DNA from: Aliagarivorans marinus DSM 23064
Lineage (GTDB): Bacteria > Pseudomonadota > Gammaproteobacteria > Enterobacterales > Celerinatantimonadaceae
Direction of reading: 5' to 3'
Assembly (NCBI RefSeq): GCF_000429485.1
Contig: NZ_AUBY01000029.1
Location: 1 to 47,539 of the forward strand
DNA length: 47,539 bases
Part shown: in pieces, positions 8,211 through 16,649 of the stretch
Layout: every line of letters starts with the position of its first letter
How positions within the stretch are numbered: position 1 is the first letter of the stretch
The notes under the pieces: model-generated
Told to the model about the DNA's origin: nothing
Database searches by the model: none
What the model saw: only the letters and a program-made list of their open reading frames with translations
Translations under genes and position numbers: made by a program

Positions 8211-8957
8211 ATGTATAAGCGAGTGCTTGGTTCTTCCCAGATCATAGACAATTCAGAATTTGAGTACCTATTTTGCTTCGAGGCGAATCAGCTAGGGGTA
8301 GAAAAAGCCTATCTGGCAATAGTCGATAAAGCGCGCAACCCACTCTATGATTTTTCATTTAACATCAGCGCGGATAACTTGCAGCGCTATCTAAGCAATA
8401 TTCAACATGATGTTTATTTACAGGCTTACCTCAACAATCGGCTATTTGGATCTCTGAGTTACCTTCAAGAAATTGTATCTGCGGATAGCGTTCAGGGGGA
8501 TGAATTTAACGAGCTGATTCGTCCTGTCATCCGGTTAAATCACTCAGTGAGTGGCCTCGCTAAACTCAGAGGCGGCTCAACAGCTGTATTCAGCACTCAT
8601 ATGGTGAGGAAGCCTACTTTATCAAATTGGTCTCGTTTCAATGATTTATGGCATTTGTTTACCTGTTGGGCGGAGCAAAAGCTGGTAAGCAGGGAGATGG
8701 CGACGGTGTTACATCGAATACAAGGCTCAGACAGAGCGCCCTATTCTCACATTATGCTTACCCCAACAGAACGGGTAGTCCTTGAGCTATTGGTTGAGGG
8801 GATGGATGGAAGTGAAATTGCGAAGTATCGCCGGGTGTCGAAAGAGACTGTGCGTTCGCAGATCAAGCAAATTTTGTCAAAGACATCGAGCCACAGTCAA
8901 AACCAGCTGATTGCGCGGTACTTTAACGGGAGCCTCCACTACTACGGCGATAGCTAA
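8211..8957 (+). CDS. LuxR-type transcriptional regulator
   Basis: A 248-residue regulator. The C-terminal LuxR/FixJ-type helix-turn-helix (about residues 178-235) has LTPTERVVLELLVEGMDGSE followed by VSKETVRSQIKQIL, matching the family's T-x-x-E-x-x-V/I-L and K-T-V-x-x-H/Q-I pattern. The N-terminal 170 residues are not recognised as a receiver (no phospho-acceptor pocket) nor clearly as an acyl-homoserine-lactone-binding domain. The ATG at 8211 was chosen because GGAGGGG precedes it. It is visibly more A+T-rich than its neighbours and may have been acquired. Divergent from the large lipoprotein, it may regulate that gene. A strong terminator follows. Confidence 0.85.
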   Translation: MYKRVLGSSQIIDNSEFEYLFCFEANQLGVEKAYLAIVDKARNPLYDFSFNISADNLQRYLSNIQHDVYLQAYLNNRLFGSLSYLQEIVSADSVQGDEFNELIRPVIRLNHSVSGLAKLRGGSTAVFSTHMVRKPTLSNWSRFNDLWHLFTCWAEQKLVSREMATVLHRIQGSDRAPYSHIMLTPTERVVLELLVEGMDGSEIAKYRRVSKETVRSQIKQILSKTSSHSQNQLIARYFNGSLHYYGDS

Positions 8958-8978
8958 CTATTTATGTGTCGAGTAAAG

Positions 8979-9002
8979 AAAACCCGCTTGCGCGGGTTTT
9001 TT
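8979..9002 (+). terminator. Rho-independent terminator after LuxR-type gene
   Basis: Stem AACCCGC / GCGGGTT with a four-base loop followed directly by a T run. The A-run on the left would also let it act on the minus strand, downstream of phnX. Confidence 0.9.
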
Positions 9003-9058
9003 CTTACTTACGTGATTCGCAATCCCTCGCGACCCAATTCACAGTGTACTAATCGCGC

Positions 9059-9877
9059 CTAAGGGCGCTCGCCTGCGGCGATACGGCGCTCGATATCGGC
9101 GACCACCTCTGGGAAGTCGGCGATGGTGTCAATCATATAGTGCGGCTTGCTGGCAGAGAGCTTTTCGCGAGCAGTGGCGCGGGCTACATCGAGTGCGGCT
9201 GGCGCGGCGTTTTGGTACTGCTCGAAGGTGAGGCCCGCTTCGTTGCCGGAGAGCAGCAAGGCGACAGTCCACATGCCGGCGTTGTGGCCTTCGGTAATGC
9301 CCGGTGCGGCATCATCCACCTTGATGCAGCGGCGCACGTCGCTCACTTGTAGCTCCAGTAGGTTTTTCAGTGCCATATGGGCTGCCGGGCGGCCGCCTTG
9401 GGGCAGGTCGTCGGTGGCCACTACACAATCTGGCTGGTAGCCGTAGTCGCGGGCGGCGGGGATCAGCACGTCCATCACCTCGCGTGGGTAACCTGAACAC
9501 GAGCCAATCTTAATCCCCTTGGCTTTCAGCCCATCCACCACCTCGATAGCGTTAAGGATTGGCGCGGCGTGATCGGCCACCTTGGCCTTTTGCAGCGGCA
9601 TAAAGGCGGCGTAGATGGCGTCGATATCACTCTCGTTCATGGCGCGGCCAAACTGGGCCTGCCAGCGCGCATCCACCGAGGGTAGCTTACCGACCGCTTG
9701 AATATGGTCCCATTTGCCTAGGCCCATCGGGGCGCGGGCTTCTTCAAGGTTTATGTCGAAGTCGAAGCCTTGCTTAAACGCTTCAACAAAGATGCTGGTG
9801 GGGGCGAAGGAGCCGAAATCGACAATGGTGCCGGCCCAATCGAAGATAACCGCTTGTACAGAAGAAGACGTAGTCAT
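9059..9877 (-). CDS. phnX: Phosphonoacetaldehyde hydrolase (phosphonatase)
   Basis: A 272-residue HAD-superfamily enzyme that hydrolyses phosphonoacetaldehyde to acetaldehyde and phosphate, the C-P bond-breaking step of AEP use. The nucleophile motif is FDWAGT (D13), and the Schiff-base lysine in the cap domain is in MGLGKWDHI (K55), close to the positions known in Bacillus cereus phosphonatase (D12, K53). SCSGYPREV and [11 protein letters not shown] supply the later HAD motifs. The length is normal. The start overlaps the stop of the PbfA-like gene by four bases (ATGA) and GAGGT lies just upstream, so translation is probably coupled. It is the last gene of the phnW-pbfA-phnX operon. Confidence 0.95.
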   Translation of the reverse strand: MTTSSSVQAVIFDWAGTIVDFGSFAPTSIFVEAFKQGFDFDINLEEARAPMGLGKWDHIQAVGKLPSVDARWQAQFGRAMNESDIDAIYAAFMPLQKAKVADHAAPILNAIEVVDGLKAKGIKIGSCSGYPREVMDVLIPAARDYGYQPDCVVATDDLPQGGRPAAHMALKNLLELQVSDVRRCIKVDDAAPGITEGHNAGMWTVALLLSGNEAGLTFEQYQNAAPAALDVARATAREKLSASKPHYMIDTIADFPEVVADIERRIAAGERP

Positions 9878-11283
9878 GCTTTTACCTCGTAGTTGTAATC
9901 GTGACTGACCTGAGCGATGGCGCGCTCAAAGATATCCAGCGCTTCGCAAAGCTGCTGGCGGGAAGTAATCAGCGGCGGGCTGAGTTGAATCACGTTGCCC
10001 TGCGACACCTTAAAGCTCAGCCCGTCGTTCAGGCATTGGTAGAGCACCGCTTCGGCTTCATCCAAGGCGCGCTGTTTGGTGTCTTGGTCGGTGACTAGCT
10101 CGATGCCCCACAACAGGCCGATGCCGCGCACATCGCCGATAAGCGGGTAGCGGGCCTGCATGGCGTGCAGGCGCTCGGCCACATAGCGGCTGTCTTCGCG
10201 GGTTTTCGCCAGCAGGTTTTCTTGCTCAATCGCCTCGATGGTGCCGAGTGCTGCGGCGCAGCCCAGTGGGCTTTTCTCGTGGGTGTAGTGGCCCAGCGAG
10301 ACTTGTGCCGCGCTGTTGTACTTGTCTTTGGTGACCATGGCGGCAATCGGCACTAAGCCGCCACCCAGGCCCTTGCCGATGCACAGGATGTCGGGCTCGA
10401 TATCGTAGGCTTGGTAGGTAAACCATTCGCCGCTGCGGCCCATGCCGTTGGGGATGTCGTCGATAATCAGCAGCACGTTGTGCTTGTCGCAGATCTCGCG
10501 GATGCGTTTCCAGTAAGCCTTGCTTGGCACCTGCACGTCGGTGTTGCGCACGCTCTCGGCGATAAAGGCGCCGATACCGCCTTCTTTCTCAATCACATAC
10601 TCAAGATAGTCGGCGTAGTGCTCGTCGCTGCCATCGGGCGAGGGCAGGGCGCCACGGTAGCTCACCGCTGGTGGAATGCGCTCGACCCCGGCCATCAGCG
10701 GCCCCATGCCTTCGCGGAAGCAGGCTTCGCCGCCCACCGAGATGGCATCGAGCGAAGCGCCGTGGAAGGAGTCCCACAATGAGACGACCTTGTAGTTGTT
10801 GGTGATAAAGCGGGCCAACTTAAGCGCCATGCCCACCACCGAGGTGCCGCCGGGGGCAAACAGTACCCGGTTTAGCTCACCACCGCAGATCTCGCTCAGT
10901 TTCTCGGCGCAATCGATAGCGACCTCGTTGGTAAAGCGGCGCGGCGAAAACGGCAGGCTGGCCATCTGCTCACTCACTCGCTTGACGACCTGAGGGTGGC
11001 CATAGCCAAGCTGGTGCACGTTGTTGCCGTGAAAGTCCATGTAGCGCTTGCCGGCGCTATCGACGATGTAGATCCCTTCGGCGGCCTGCAGGCTATCCAG
11101 GCAAGGCGTCGACATCGCTTGATGTAAGAAGATGTTGGCATCGCGCTCCAGCAGGGCTTGGGTCTTGGGGTGCTGGATATTGCTGTTCCACTGCTGGCGG
11201 GCGGCGGTGGTGTTTACATCGCCTTCGCTGCGCAGGTGTTGTTCACTTTTGGCTTCAGTGTTGTTTAGCTTGTTGCTGTCCAC
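9874..11283 (-). CDS. Class III aminotransferase-fold enzyme, PbfA-like
   Basis: A 469-residue PLP enzyme of the class III aminotransferase fold. The PLP lysine is in CIGKGLGGG (K304) and the pyridine-nitrogen aspartate in [13 protein letters not shown] (D275). A GTG at 11283 is the start: GGGAGG lies seven bases upstream and the GTG is two bases past the phnW stop. Position between phnW and phnX points to PbfA, the (R)-1-hydroxy-2-aminoethylphosphonate ammonia-lyase described from Vibrio AEP clusters, which makes phosphonoacetaldehyde for PhnX. Two features depart from ordinary transaminases: the phosphate-binding loop reads GGTSVVG instead of GGSEA, and the usual DE pair is DD. It is a paralog of the protein at 13749. 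PbfA assignment is inference. Confidence 0.75.
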   Translation of the reverse strand: MDSNKLNNTEAKSEQHLRSEGDVNTTAARQQWNSNIQHPKTQALLERDANIFLHQAMSTPCLDSLQAAEGIYIVDSAGKRYMDFHGNNVHQLGYGHPQVVKRVSEQMASLPFSPRRFTNEVAIDCAEKLSEICGGELNRVLFAPGGTSVVGMALKLARFITNNYKVVSLWDSFHGASLDAISVGGEACFREGMGPLMAGVERIPPAVSYRGALPSPDGSDEHYADYLEYVIEKEGGIGAFIAESVRNTDVQVPSKAYWKRIREICDKHNVLLIIDDIPNGMGRSGEWFTYQAYDIEPDILCIGKGLGGGLVPIAAMVTKDKYNSAAQVSLGHYTHEKSPLGCAAALGTIEAIEQENLLAKTREDSRYVAERLHAMQARYPLIGDVRGIGLLWGIELVTDQDTKQRALDEAEAVLYQCLNDGLSFKVSQGNVIQLSPPLITSRQQLCEALDIFERAIAQVSHDYNYEVKA

Positions 11284-11285
11284 GC

Positions 11286-12386
11286 TTAGGCCTCCCAGTA
11301 CATGCTTTGCTGTACGGCGGCAATCAGCCGTTCGATATCGGCCGGATAGACTTCGCCAATGTTGCCGATGCGAAAGCAATCGGCGTTGGACACCTTACCC
11401 GGGTAGATCACAAAGCCGCGCTGCTTAAGGTTTAGATAGAAGCGTTTGAAGTCGTAATCGCTGTGTTCGGGCGAGTGGAACGAGGTGATAATCGGCGAGT
11501 GCAGCGACTCATCCAACAGCGGGGTGAAGCCCAGCGAGCGCATGCCCTGCACCAAGACCTTTTGGTTCTCTTTGTAGCGTTTGTGGCGGGCAGTAACGCC
11601 CCCTTCATCTTCCAGCTCAAGCAGCGCTTGGTAGAAGGCGCGTACGGTATGCGTGGGTGAGGTAAAGCGCCACTTGCCGTGATTCACTTCCATGCAATGC
11701 CATTGGTCATACAGGTCGAGGCTGAGCGAACGCGCCTGCCCCTTGCATTTCTCCAGCTCGCTTTGCTTTGCAATCACAAAGCCAAAGCCCGGTACGCCCT
11801 GAATACACTTGTTGGCCGAGCTAATCAAAAAATCGATACCCAGCTCGCCCACGTCCATTGGGATACCGCCGAAGCTCGACATGGCATCGACGATCATGGT
11901 CTTGCCATGGTCCTTGGCCAGCTTACAGATGGCCTCGATGGGGTTGAGTATGCCGGTGGTGGTCTCGCAATGCACCGTTGCCACATGGGTGATGCTGTCA
12001 TCCTGTTTAAGGTGTTGGGCAATGGCGTCCAGCGATGGCTGAGCGGTTTCGCCCGGTGCCACCACTTCACAAGCAATGTTCAGGTAGCTGGCAATCTGGG
12101 CGATACGTGCGCCATAAGCGCCATTGTTGACCACCAATAGTTTGCCCTGCGGGTCAATGGCGCTGCCGATGGTAGCTTCCACCGAGGCGGTGCCGCTGCC
12201 TTGCATCAGCACACTGGTATAGCCGGGCTGACTGGTTGCCAGTGCCACCAATTTTCCGCGGATAACTTCGACGATGTCTTTGTTGTAGTCATCGTCCCAG
12301 GTGCACCAGTCTTTTAGCATGGCGACCCGCACCGATTCCGAGGTAGAGAGCGGGCCGGGCGTGAGCAGTAGGTAATCGTTTTTCAT
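11286..12386 (-). CDS. phnW: 2-aminoethylphosphonate:pyruvate aminotransferase
   Basis: A 366-residue class V aminotransferase that moves the amino group of AEP to pyruvate, giving phosphonoacetaldehyde and alanine. It opens with [18 protein letters not shown], the hallmark of PhnW, carries the PLP-binding aspartate in [11 protein letters not shown] (D167) and the Schiff-base lysine in SSANKCIQG (K193; K194 in the Salmonella enzyme). The ATG at 12386 fits family starts; an in-frame TTG nine bases upstream is possible, and no strong ribosome site is visible for either. It is the first gene of the minus-strand catabolic operon, divergent from phnS. A PhnR-type operator (12398-12409) lies 12 bases upstream of the ATG. 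Confidence 0.95.
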   Translation of the reverse strand: MKNDYLLLTPGPLSTSESVRVAMLKDWCTWDDDYNKDIVEVIRGKLVALATSQPGYTSVLMQGSGTASVEATIGSAIDPQGKLLVVNNGAYGARIAQIASYLNIACEVVAPGETAQPSLDAIAQHLKQDDSITHVATVHCETTTGILNPIEAICKLAKDHGKTMIVDAMSSFGGIPMDVGELGIDFLISSANKCIQGVPGFGFVIAKQSELEKCKGQARSLSLDLYDQWHCMEVNHGKWRFTSPTHTVRAFYQALLELEDEGGVTARHKRYKENQKVLVQGMRSLGFTPLLDESLHSPIITSFHSPEHSDYDFKRFYLNLKQRGFVIYPGKVSNADCFRIGNIGEVYPADIERLIAAVQQSMYWEA

Positions 12387-12397
12387 ATTAATCAATT

Positions 12398-12409
12398 TGG
12401 ACTATACCA
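12398..12409. promoter_or_regulatory. Candidate PhnR operator upstream of phnW
   Basis: TGGACTATACCA (minus strand TGGTATAGTCCA) matches the near-palindrome TGGTnTAGACCA bound by GntR/HutC-subfamily repressors such as NagR/DasR. The same 14-base word TTTGGACTATACCA occurs upstream of phnT at 17300-17313. Confidence 0.65.
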
Positions 12410-12464
12410 GAGTTGCTGCAAACTCTAACAACCCGCTATGGCGCGGTAAATAGCTCTCCAACCA

Positions 12465-12482
12465 GTGTCATAAAAGATTCAC
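12465..12482 (+). promoter_or_regulatory. Weak Pho-box-like sequence
   Basis: GTGTCAT-AAAA-GATTCAC has the 7+4+7 layout of a PhoB box (consensus CTGTCAT, four A/T, CTGTCAC). The first repeat matches well and the second only in part. It sits in the phnW-phnS divergent region. Confidence 0.3.
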
Positions 12483-12527
12483 GGGTGGTTTTGCTCATCC
12501 ATCACAGACGAGCACGATTTAGAAAAA

Positions 12528-12572
12528 CTGACATTTTTCGTTCATGCAAACGTCATATATCCCGCCTACCTT
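12528..12572 (+). promoter_or_regulatory. Candidate PhoB-dependent promoter of phnS
   Basis: Three heptamers, CTGACAT (12528), CGTTCAT (12539) and ACGTCAT (12550), are spaced exactly 11 bp apart with four-base spacers (TTTT, GCAA). They match the PhoB heptamer CTGTCAT at 6, 5 and 5 of 7 positions. Ten bases after the last one is TACCTT (12567-12572), a possible -10 element, the distance expected when PhoB replaces the -35 contact. The PhnR-type operator follows at 12587. Confidence 0.5.
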
Positions 12573-12586
12573 AAAAACCACCAAAC

Positions 12587-12598
12587 TGGTACAGACCA
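12587..12598. promoter_or_regulatory. Candidate PhnR operator upstream of phnS
   Basis: TGGTACAGACCA is a near-palindrome equivalent to the operators at 12398 and 17302 (TGGTATAGTCCA read on their minus strands). It lies just past the predicted phnS transcription start and 24 bases before the ATG, a position suited to repression. Confidence 0.65.
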
Positions 12599-12622
12599 AA
12601 AATCATGAATTTGGAGATAATC

Positions 12623-13630
12623 ATGAAAAACCGTTTTGCTTTAGGAACTCTGGCTGCCGCAGTCGCTTTGATGAGTAATGCCGCTGTGGCTGCTCAAGAG
12701 GTGACGGTTTACACTGCGTTTGAAACTGACATCCTGGCTAAATACAAGAATGCTTTTGAAGCTGAAAACCCAGGGATTACCATTAAGTGGGTACGCGACT
12801 CAACCGGCATCATGACCGCTAAGTTGTTGGCAGAAAAAGCAAACCCACAAGCCGAAGTGGTTTGGGGCCTGGCTGGCTCTTCCATGGCGCTACTGAAAAA
12901 CGAAGGCATTCTTCAGCCTTACACTCCGCAAGGTCTGGATCAGCTACGTGCTAGCCTGAACGACCCACAACAGCAGCAAGCATGGTACGGCAATGACGCG
13001 TTCTTCAACGCAATCTGCTTTAACGAAGTGGTTGCGCAGCAGCATAACTTGTCTAAACCAGAGTCTTGGGAAGACCTGACCAAGCCTGAGTACCAAGGCC
13101 ACATCGCCATGCCAAACCCTGCCTCTTCAGGCACTGGCTACATGCAGGTATCTGCGTGGCTGCAAAACATGGGCGACGAGCAAGGTTGGGACTACATGGC
13201 TCGCCTGGATGACAACATCGCTCACTACACCCACTCTGGCTCTAAGCCTTGTGTACAAGCTGCGATGGGCGAAGTGGCAATCGGTATCTCCATGGCTAGC
13301 CGTGGCGCAAAGCTGAAGACCCAAGGCGCTCCGATTAAAGTGATTACCCCTGAAGGCATTGGCTGGGAATCAGAAGCCGTTGGTCTGGTTAAGCCATCTG
13401 AAGCTGCGCAGCGTGTGGTTGACTGGTCCATCTCAAAAGCGGCGAACGAGCTGTACGTTGAGATGTACCCAGTGGTTGGCCACGTTGATGTGAAAGCAGA
13501 AGTTGCCAACTTCCCAGATGTGGAAGCGAAAATGGCAGAGATGGACTTCGCGCGTATGGGTGATGAGCGTGCGGTGGTACTGAAAGATTGGTCTGACCGC
13601 TTCGATGCGAAATCAGAGCCTAAGTCTTAA
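12623..13630 (+). CDS. phnS: AEP ABC transporter, periplasmic binding protein
   Basis: A 335-residue extracellular solute-binding protein with a signal peptide (residues 1-24, ending AVAA) and the opening EVTVYTAFETDILAKYKNAF typical of the Fe3+/spermidine-type binding fold that includes AEP binders (PhnS2/AepX group). It should capture AEP, or a hydroxylated relative, in the periplasm and pass it to PhnU/PhnT. The ATG at 12623 was chosen because TGGAGA lies a few bases upstream and the signal peptide begins there; an upstream ATG at 12605 lacks such a site. It is separated from its partner ABC genes by about 3.7 kb containing an aminotransferase, a GH13 enzyme and a cytochrome c, and is followed by a terminator, so it is its own transcription unit. 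Confidence 0.9.
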   Translation: MKNRFALGTLAAAVALMSNAAVAAQEVTVYTAFETDILAKYKNAFEAENPGITIKWVRDSTGIMTAKLLAEKANPQAEVVWGLAGSSMALLKNEGILQPYTPQGLDQLRASLNDPQQQQAWYGNDAFFNAICFNEVVAQQHNLSKPESWEDLTKPEYQGHIAMPNPASSGTGYMQVSAWLQNMGDEQGWDYMARLDDNIAHYTHSGSKPCVQAAMGEVAIGISMASRGAKLKTQGAPIKVITPEGIGWESEAVGLVKPSEAAQRVVDWSISKAANELYVEMYPVVGHVDVKAEVANFPDVEAKMAEMDFARMGDERAVVLKDWSDRFDAKSEPKS

Positions 13631-13642
13631 TTCGCGATTGCT

Positions 13643-13711
13643 CTAGATAGCTTCGCTATCTAGCTACCTGAACGGCTGAAGCTTGGTGTGTCATTGCTTC
13701 GGCCGTTTTTT
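13643..13711 (+). terminator. Double hairpin with rho-independent terminator after phnS
   Basis: A perfect hairpin CTAGATAGC-TTC-GCTATCTAG (13643-13663) is followed by a longer one, AACGGCTGAAGC (13671-13682) pairing with GCTTCGGCCGTT (13696-13707, one mismatch/bulge), and then TTTTT. The second is a standard terminator; the first may protect the abundant binding-protein mRNA. Confidence 0.85.
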
Positions 13712-13748
13712 ATTGCTCCTCGATACATACTTAATCCGAGCCGAACCT

Positions 13749-15107
13749 ATGAACGATCAACAAATCAGCCGCGAACAGGGCGATGTTAACCTGTCCGAGC
13801 AGCGCTCTCAGTTTCAACAGCAACACCTAGACCCGTGCTCCCGCGAACTGGTAGAGAAAGACCAGCAGCTGTTTTTACACCAGAGTCTGAGCACACCGGT
13901 GCTGCATGCACTTAGTCATTCCGAAGGCGCTTACATTGTCGATATGGCGGGCAAGCGCTACCTCGATTGCCACGGCAACGGAGTACATGCCGCTGGCTTT
14001 AACAATGACTACGTGTGTGAAAAAGTGGTGGAAGCGCTGCGCAGCAAGAACACCTTCACCTCGCGCCGCTACACCAACTCCAACATCGTTGGCTTGGCGG
14101 AAAAGTTGATTGCGGTGACCCCTGTAGGGCTGGATCGGGTATCGTTCTGCCCGGGTGGCTCCGAGGCTATTGAGCTGGCGGTATCGATTGCTAAGTCTTA
14201 CACCAACAAATGGAAGACCATCTCGTTTTGGGACTCCTACCACGGCAACGGCTTCCAATCGGCCAGCCTGGGCGGCGAGCGCCTGTTCAAAAAACGCCTT
14301 GGTCCGATGGTACCGGGCGCGCTGCATGTGGACTTCCCCAACTACCAGAACAACCCTTGGGGCTTCACCGAGCAGCGACAAGTTGACGATGAGATCCTCC
14401 GCCAGATGCGCACCTTGTTTGAAAAGGAGGGCGATATCGCCTGTGTGGTGGGTGAGCCGATCAGTGCCACGCCGGTGATGCCGACGCGCTACTTCTGGCA
14501 GCAGGTCAAGTTGCTGTGTGAAGAGCACGGGGCGCTGTTGATCTTCGATGAGATCATCGAGGGCTTCGGTCGCACCGGTAAGGTGTTTGCCTGCGAGCAC
14601 TATGTGACTCCCGACATCTTGGTACTGGGCAAGTCACTGGGTGGCGGGCTGATGCCGTTTGCTGGCGTGGTGGTTAACGAGAAATACAATGTGTTGGAGA
14701 CCCAGTCGGTAGGCCATTACACCCACGAGAAAAATGGGCTGTGTGGCGCGGCAGGTCTAGCGATGATTGAGTATCTCGAGATGCATCAACTGGTGGAAAA
14801 CTCCGCCAAGTTGGGTGAGTACTTGATGGAACGCTTCAAGCAGATGCAAACGAGCAACCCCATCGTGGGCAGTGTTGATGGCATCGGCCTGCATATCGGC
14901 CTTGAGATCCTGAGCGCTGATGGCTGTGGCCAGCGTGGGGTCGAAGAAGCAGAGCGGATCATGTACCAGTGCTTCGAGAACGGTCTGGCGTTTAAGTTGA
15001 TTGAAAGCAGCATTATTACCCTGCGCCCATCGCTGGTGATCACCATGGAGGACGCCAAGTTTATCGCCGACACCATTGAGGCGGCCATCGTGGCAGCGCT
15101 GGCGTAA
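13749..15107 (+). CDS. Class III aminotransferase-fold enzyme, second PbfA-like paralog
   Basis: A 452-residue PLP enzyme with intact class III features: phosphate-binding loop GGSEAIELA (about 137-144), aspartate/glutamate pair in IFDEIIEGFGRTG (D267, E268) and PLP lysine in VLGKSLGGG (K295). It is a clear paralog of the protein at 9874-11283: both share a GDVN tract near the N-terminus, FLHQ-x-x-STP, GKRY-x-D-x-HGN and GHYTHEK. It is either a genuine AEP or hydroxy-AEP aminotransferase, or the PbfA-type lyase, the two paralogs splitting the roles. It starts 38 nt beyond the phnS terminator with no strong ribosome site; I chose the ATG before NDQQISRE because an upstream extension would run through the terminator. 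Confidence 0.8.
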   Translation: MNDQQISREQGDVNLSEQRSQFQQQHLDPCSRELVEKDQQLFLHQSLSTPVLHALSHSEGAYIVDMAGKRYLDCHGNGVHAAGFNNDYVCEKVVEALRSKNTFTSRRYTNSNIVGLAEKLIAVTPVGLDRVSFCPGGSEAIELAVSIAKSYTNKWKTISFWDSYHGNGFQSASLGGERLFKKRLGPMVPGALHVDFPNYQNNPWGFTEQRQVDDEILRQMRTLFEKEGDIACVVGEPISATPVMPTRYFWQQVKLLCEEHGALLIFDEIIEGFGRTGKVFACEHYVTPDILVLGKSLGGGLMPFAGVVVNEKYNVLETQSVGHYTHEKNGLCGAAGLAMIEYLEMHQLVENSAKLGEYLMERFKQMQTSNPIVGSVDGIGLHIGLEILSADGCGQRGVEEAERIMYQCFENGLAFKLIESSIITLRPSLVITMEDAKFIADTIEAAIVAALA

Positions 15108-15194
15108 CGGCGCGGTATCGCATTACCAGACGCGTTGCCAGAGAGGCATAGCAGTTTATAATCAAGCGATTAGCAAACTGCATGGTTATTTCCT

Positions 15195-16649
15195 ATGAGC
15201 CTGACCAGCCTCTCTCCTTTCCCCTTACTCTATCAATACAATACGCGGGTCGAGCTGCGTAAGCTCGGCGAACAGCTTGGCCGAGCCGCTACCCTCGATG
15301 ATATTGATGATGCCTTGTTACAAGCACTTAGCGAGCAAGGCTTTCAGTGGCTGTGGCTGCTGGGCGTGTGGCAGACCGGGCCGCTTGGCCAGCAGATCTC
15401 GCGCCAACACCCCAGTTGGCAGGAGGAGTTTCGCCATACGCTGCCCGATCTAAGTGATGACGATATCCCCGGCTCCTGTTTTGCGGTGTATGACTATCAG
15501 GTGCATGGCGAACTCGGTGGCAATGCCGCGCTGCTGCGGCTTCGCAAGCGAGCCCATGCCGCGGGGCTGCGGGTGATGCTGGATTTTGTCCCCAACCATA
15601 TGGCACCGGACCACCCATGGCTGGAGTCGCATCCGGACTACTTTATCCAAGGCGATCCGGCGCTGCTTGAGAGCCAGCCTGATAACTATTTTTCGCTAGC
15701 AGAGGTTGCGCTAGGCGAGCCTGTACGCATTGTCGCCCATGGCCGCGACCCTTACTTTCCCGGCTGGCCCGATACCGCCCAGCTTGATTACGCCAACCCA
15801 GAGTGTCACCGGGCGATGCAGCAAGAGCTATTGCGGATCAGCGAGCTATGCGACGGGCTGCGCTGCGATATGGCGATGCTGCTCGAGCCGCATATCTTTG
15901 AGCAGACCTGGGGTCGCGCTTGTGCGCCGTTCTGGCCAGAGGCGATTGCCCGGGTCAAACAGGCCCATCCCGCGTTTTCCTTTATGGCGGAAGTGTACTG
16001 GGGGCGGGAGTGGGCGATGCAGCAACAAGGCTTTGATTTCGCCTACGACAAGGAGCTGCTGGATCGCTTGATTGCCGGCGACGCCGAACATATCACCGGC
16101 CACCTGCGGGCCGAACCTGACTACCAACATCGTTTGGCGCGCTTTTTGGAAAACCACGATGAGCAGCGCGCCGCCAAGGTGTTTGGCGATAAGCAGCATC
16201 AGGCTGCCGCCTTGCTGAGCTACCTAAGCCCCGGCCTGCGCTTTTTCCAGCATGGCCAGCTTGAAGGCTGGCGTACCCATATTCCGCCGCACCTCAATCG
16301 CGGCCCGCAGGAGCAGACTAACCCTGAACTTGCGGGATTTTATCGCGATCTGTTGGTGGTGCTCGGGCGCGAAGTGGTTCATCGCGGTCAGTGGTGCTTG
16401 CTCGACGCCAAGTTGGCCGCGCCGTTAATTGGCTTTCGCTGGAGTGGTGAAGGGCACCAGCCACTGCTGGTGGTGGTCAACTACAGTGCGCAATCGAGCA
16501 CTAGCGAACTTGATGTCAGCGAGCTACTAGAGGCTTCTAAGCCGCGCGTGTTAATGCAACAGGGCGCTAGCTTTGCCTCTGATAAGTTTGAGAAGTTCAC
16601 GTTAGGGCCTTGGGGCTATGTGATTGTGGAAGGGGAGTCGGTTCGCTAG
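15195..16649 (+). CDS. Intracellular GH13-family glycosidase
   Basis: A 484-residue alpha-amylase-superfamily (GH13) protein without signal peptide, so cytoplasmic. The conserved regions are all present: DFVPNH (130-135), GLRCDMAMLL with nucleophile D225, FMAEVYWG with acid/base E266, and FLENHDEQR with D322. A small C-terminal beta domain follows (about 400-484). Such enzymes hydrolyse or transfer alpha-glucosidic bonds in maltodextrins, trehalose or sucrose-like substrates; the specificity is not visible. It lies between the second PbfA-like gene and a convergent cytochrome gene with which its stop overlaps by three bases. No glycogen or maltose genes are near, so its presence within the AEP locus is unexplained. 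Confidence 0.85.
   Translation: MSLTSLSPFPLLYQYNTRVELRKLGEQLGRAATLDDIDDALLQALSEQGFQWLWLLGVWQTGPLGQQISRQHPSWQEEFRHTLPDLSDDDIPGSCFAVYDYQVHGELGGNAALLRLRKRAHAAGLRVMLDFVPNHMAPDHPWLESHPDYFIQGDPALLESQPDNYFSLAEVALGEPVRIVAHGRDPYFPGWPDTAQLDYANPECHRAMQQELLRISELCDGLRCDMAMLLEPHIFEQTWGRACAPFWPEAIARVKQAHPAFSFMAEVYWGREWAMQQQGFDFAYDKELLDRLIAGDAEHITGHLRAEPDYQHRLARFLENHDEQRAAKVFGDKQHQAAALLSYLSPGLRFFQHGQLEGWRTHIPPHLNRGPQEQTNPELAGFYRDLLVVLGREVVHRGQWCLLDAKLAAPLIGFRWSGEGHQPLLVVVNYSAQSSTSELDVSELLEASKPRVLMQQGASFASDKFEKFTLGPWGYVIVEGESVR

Noticed and set aside
13875-14600. A long open frame antisense to the second PbfA-like gene (about 240 codons)
   Set aside because: It has His/Arg/Leu-rich shadow composition, no ribosome site and lies wholly inside a strongly conserved enzyme gene.
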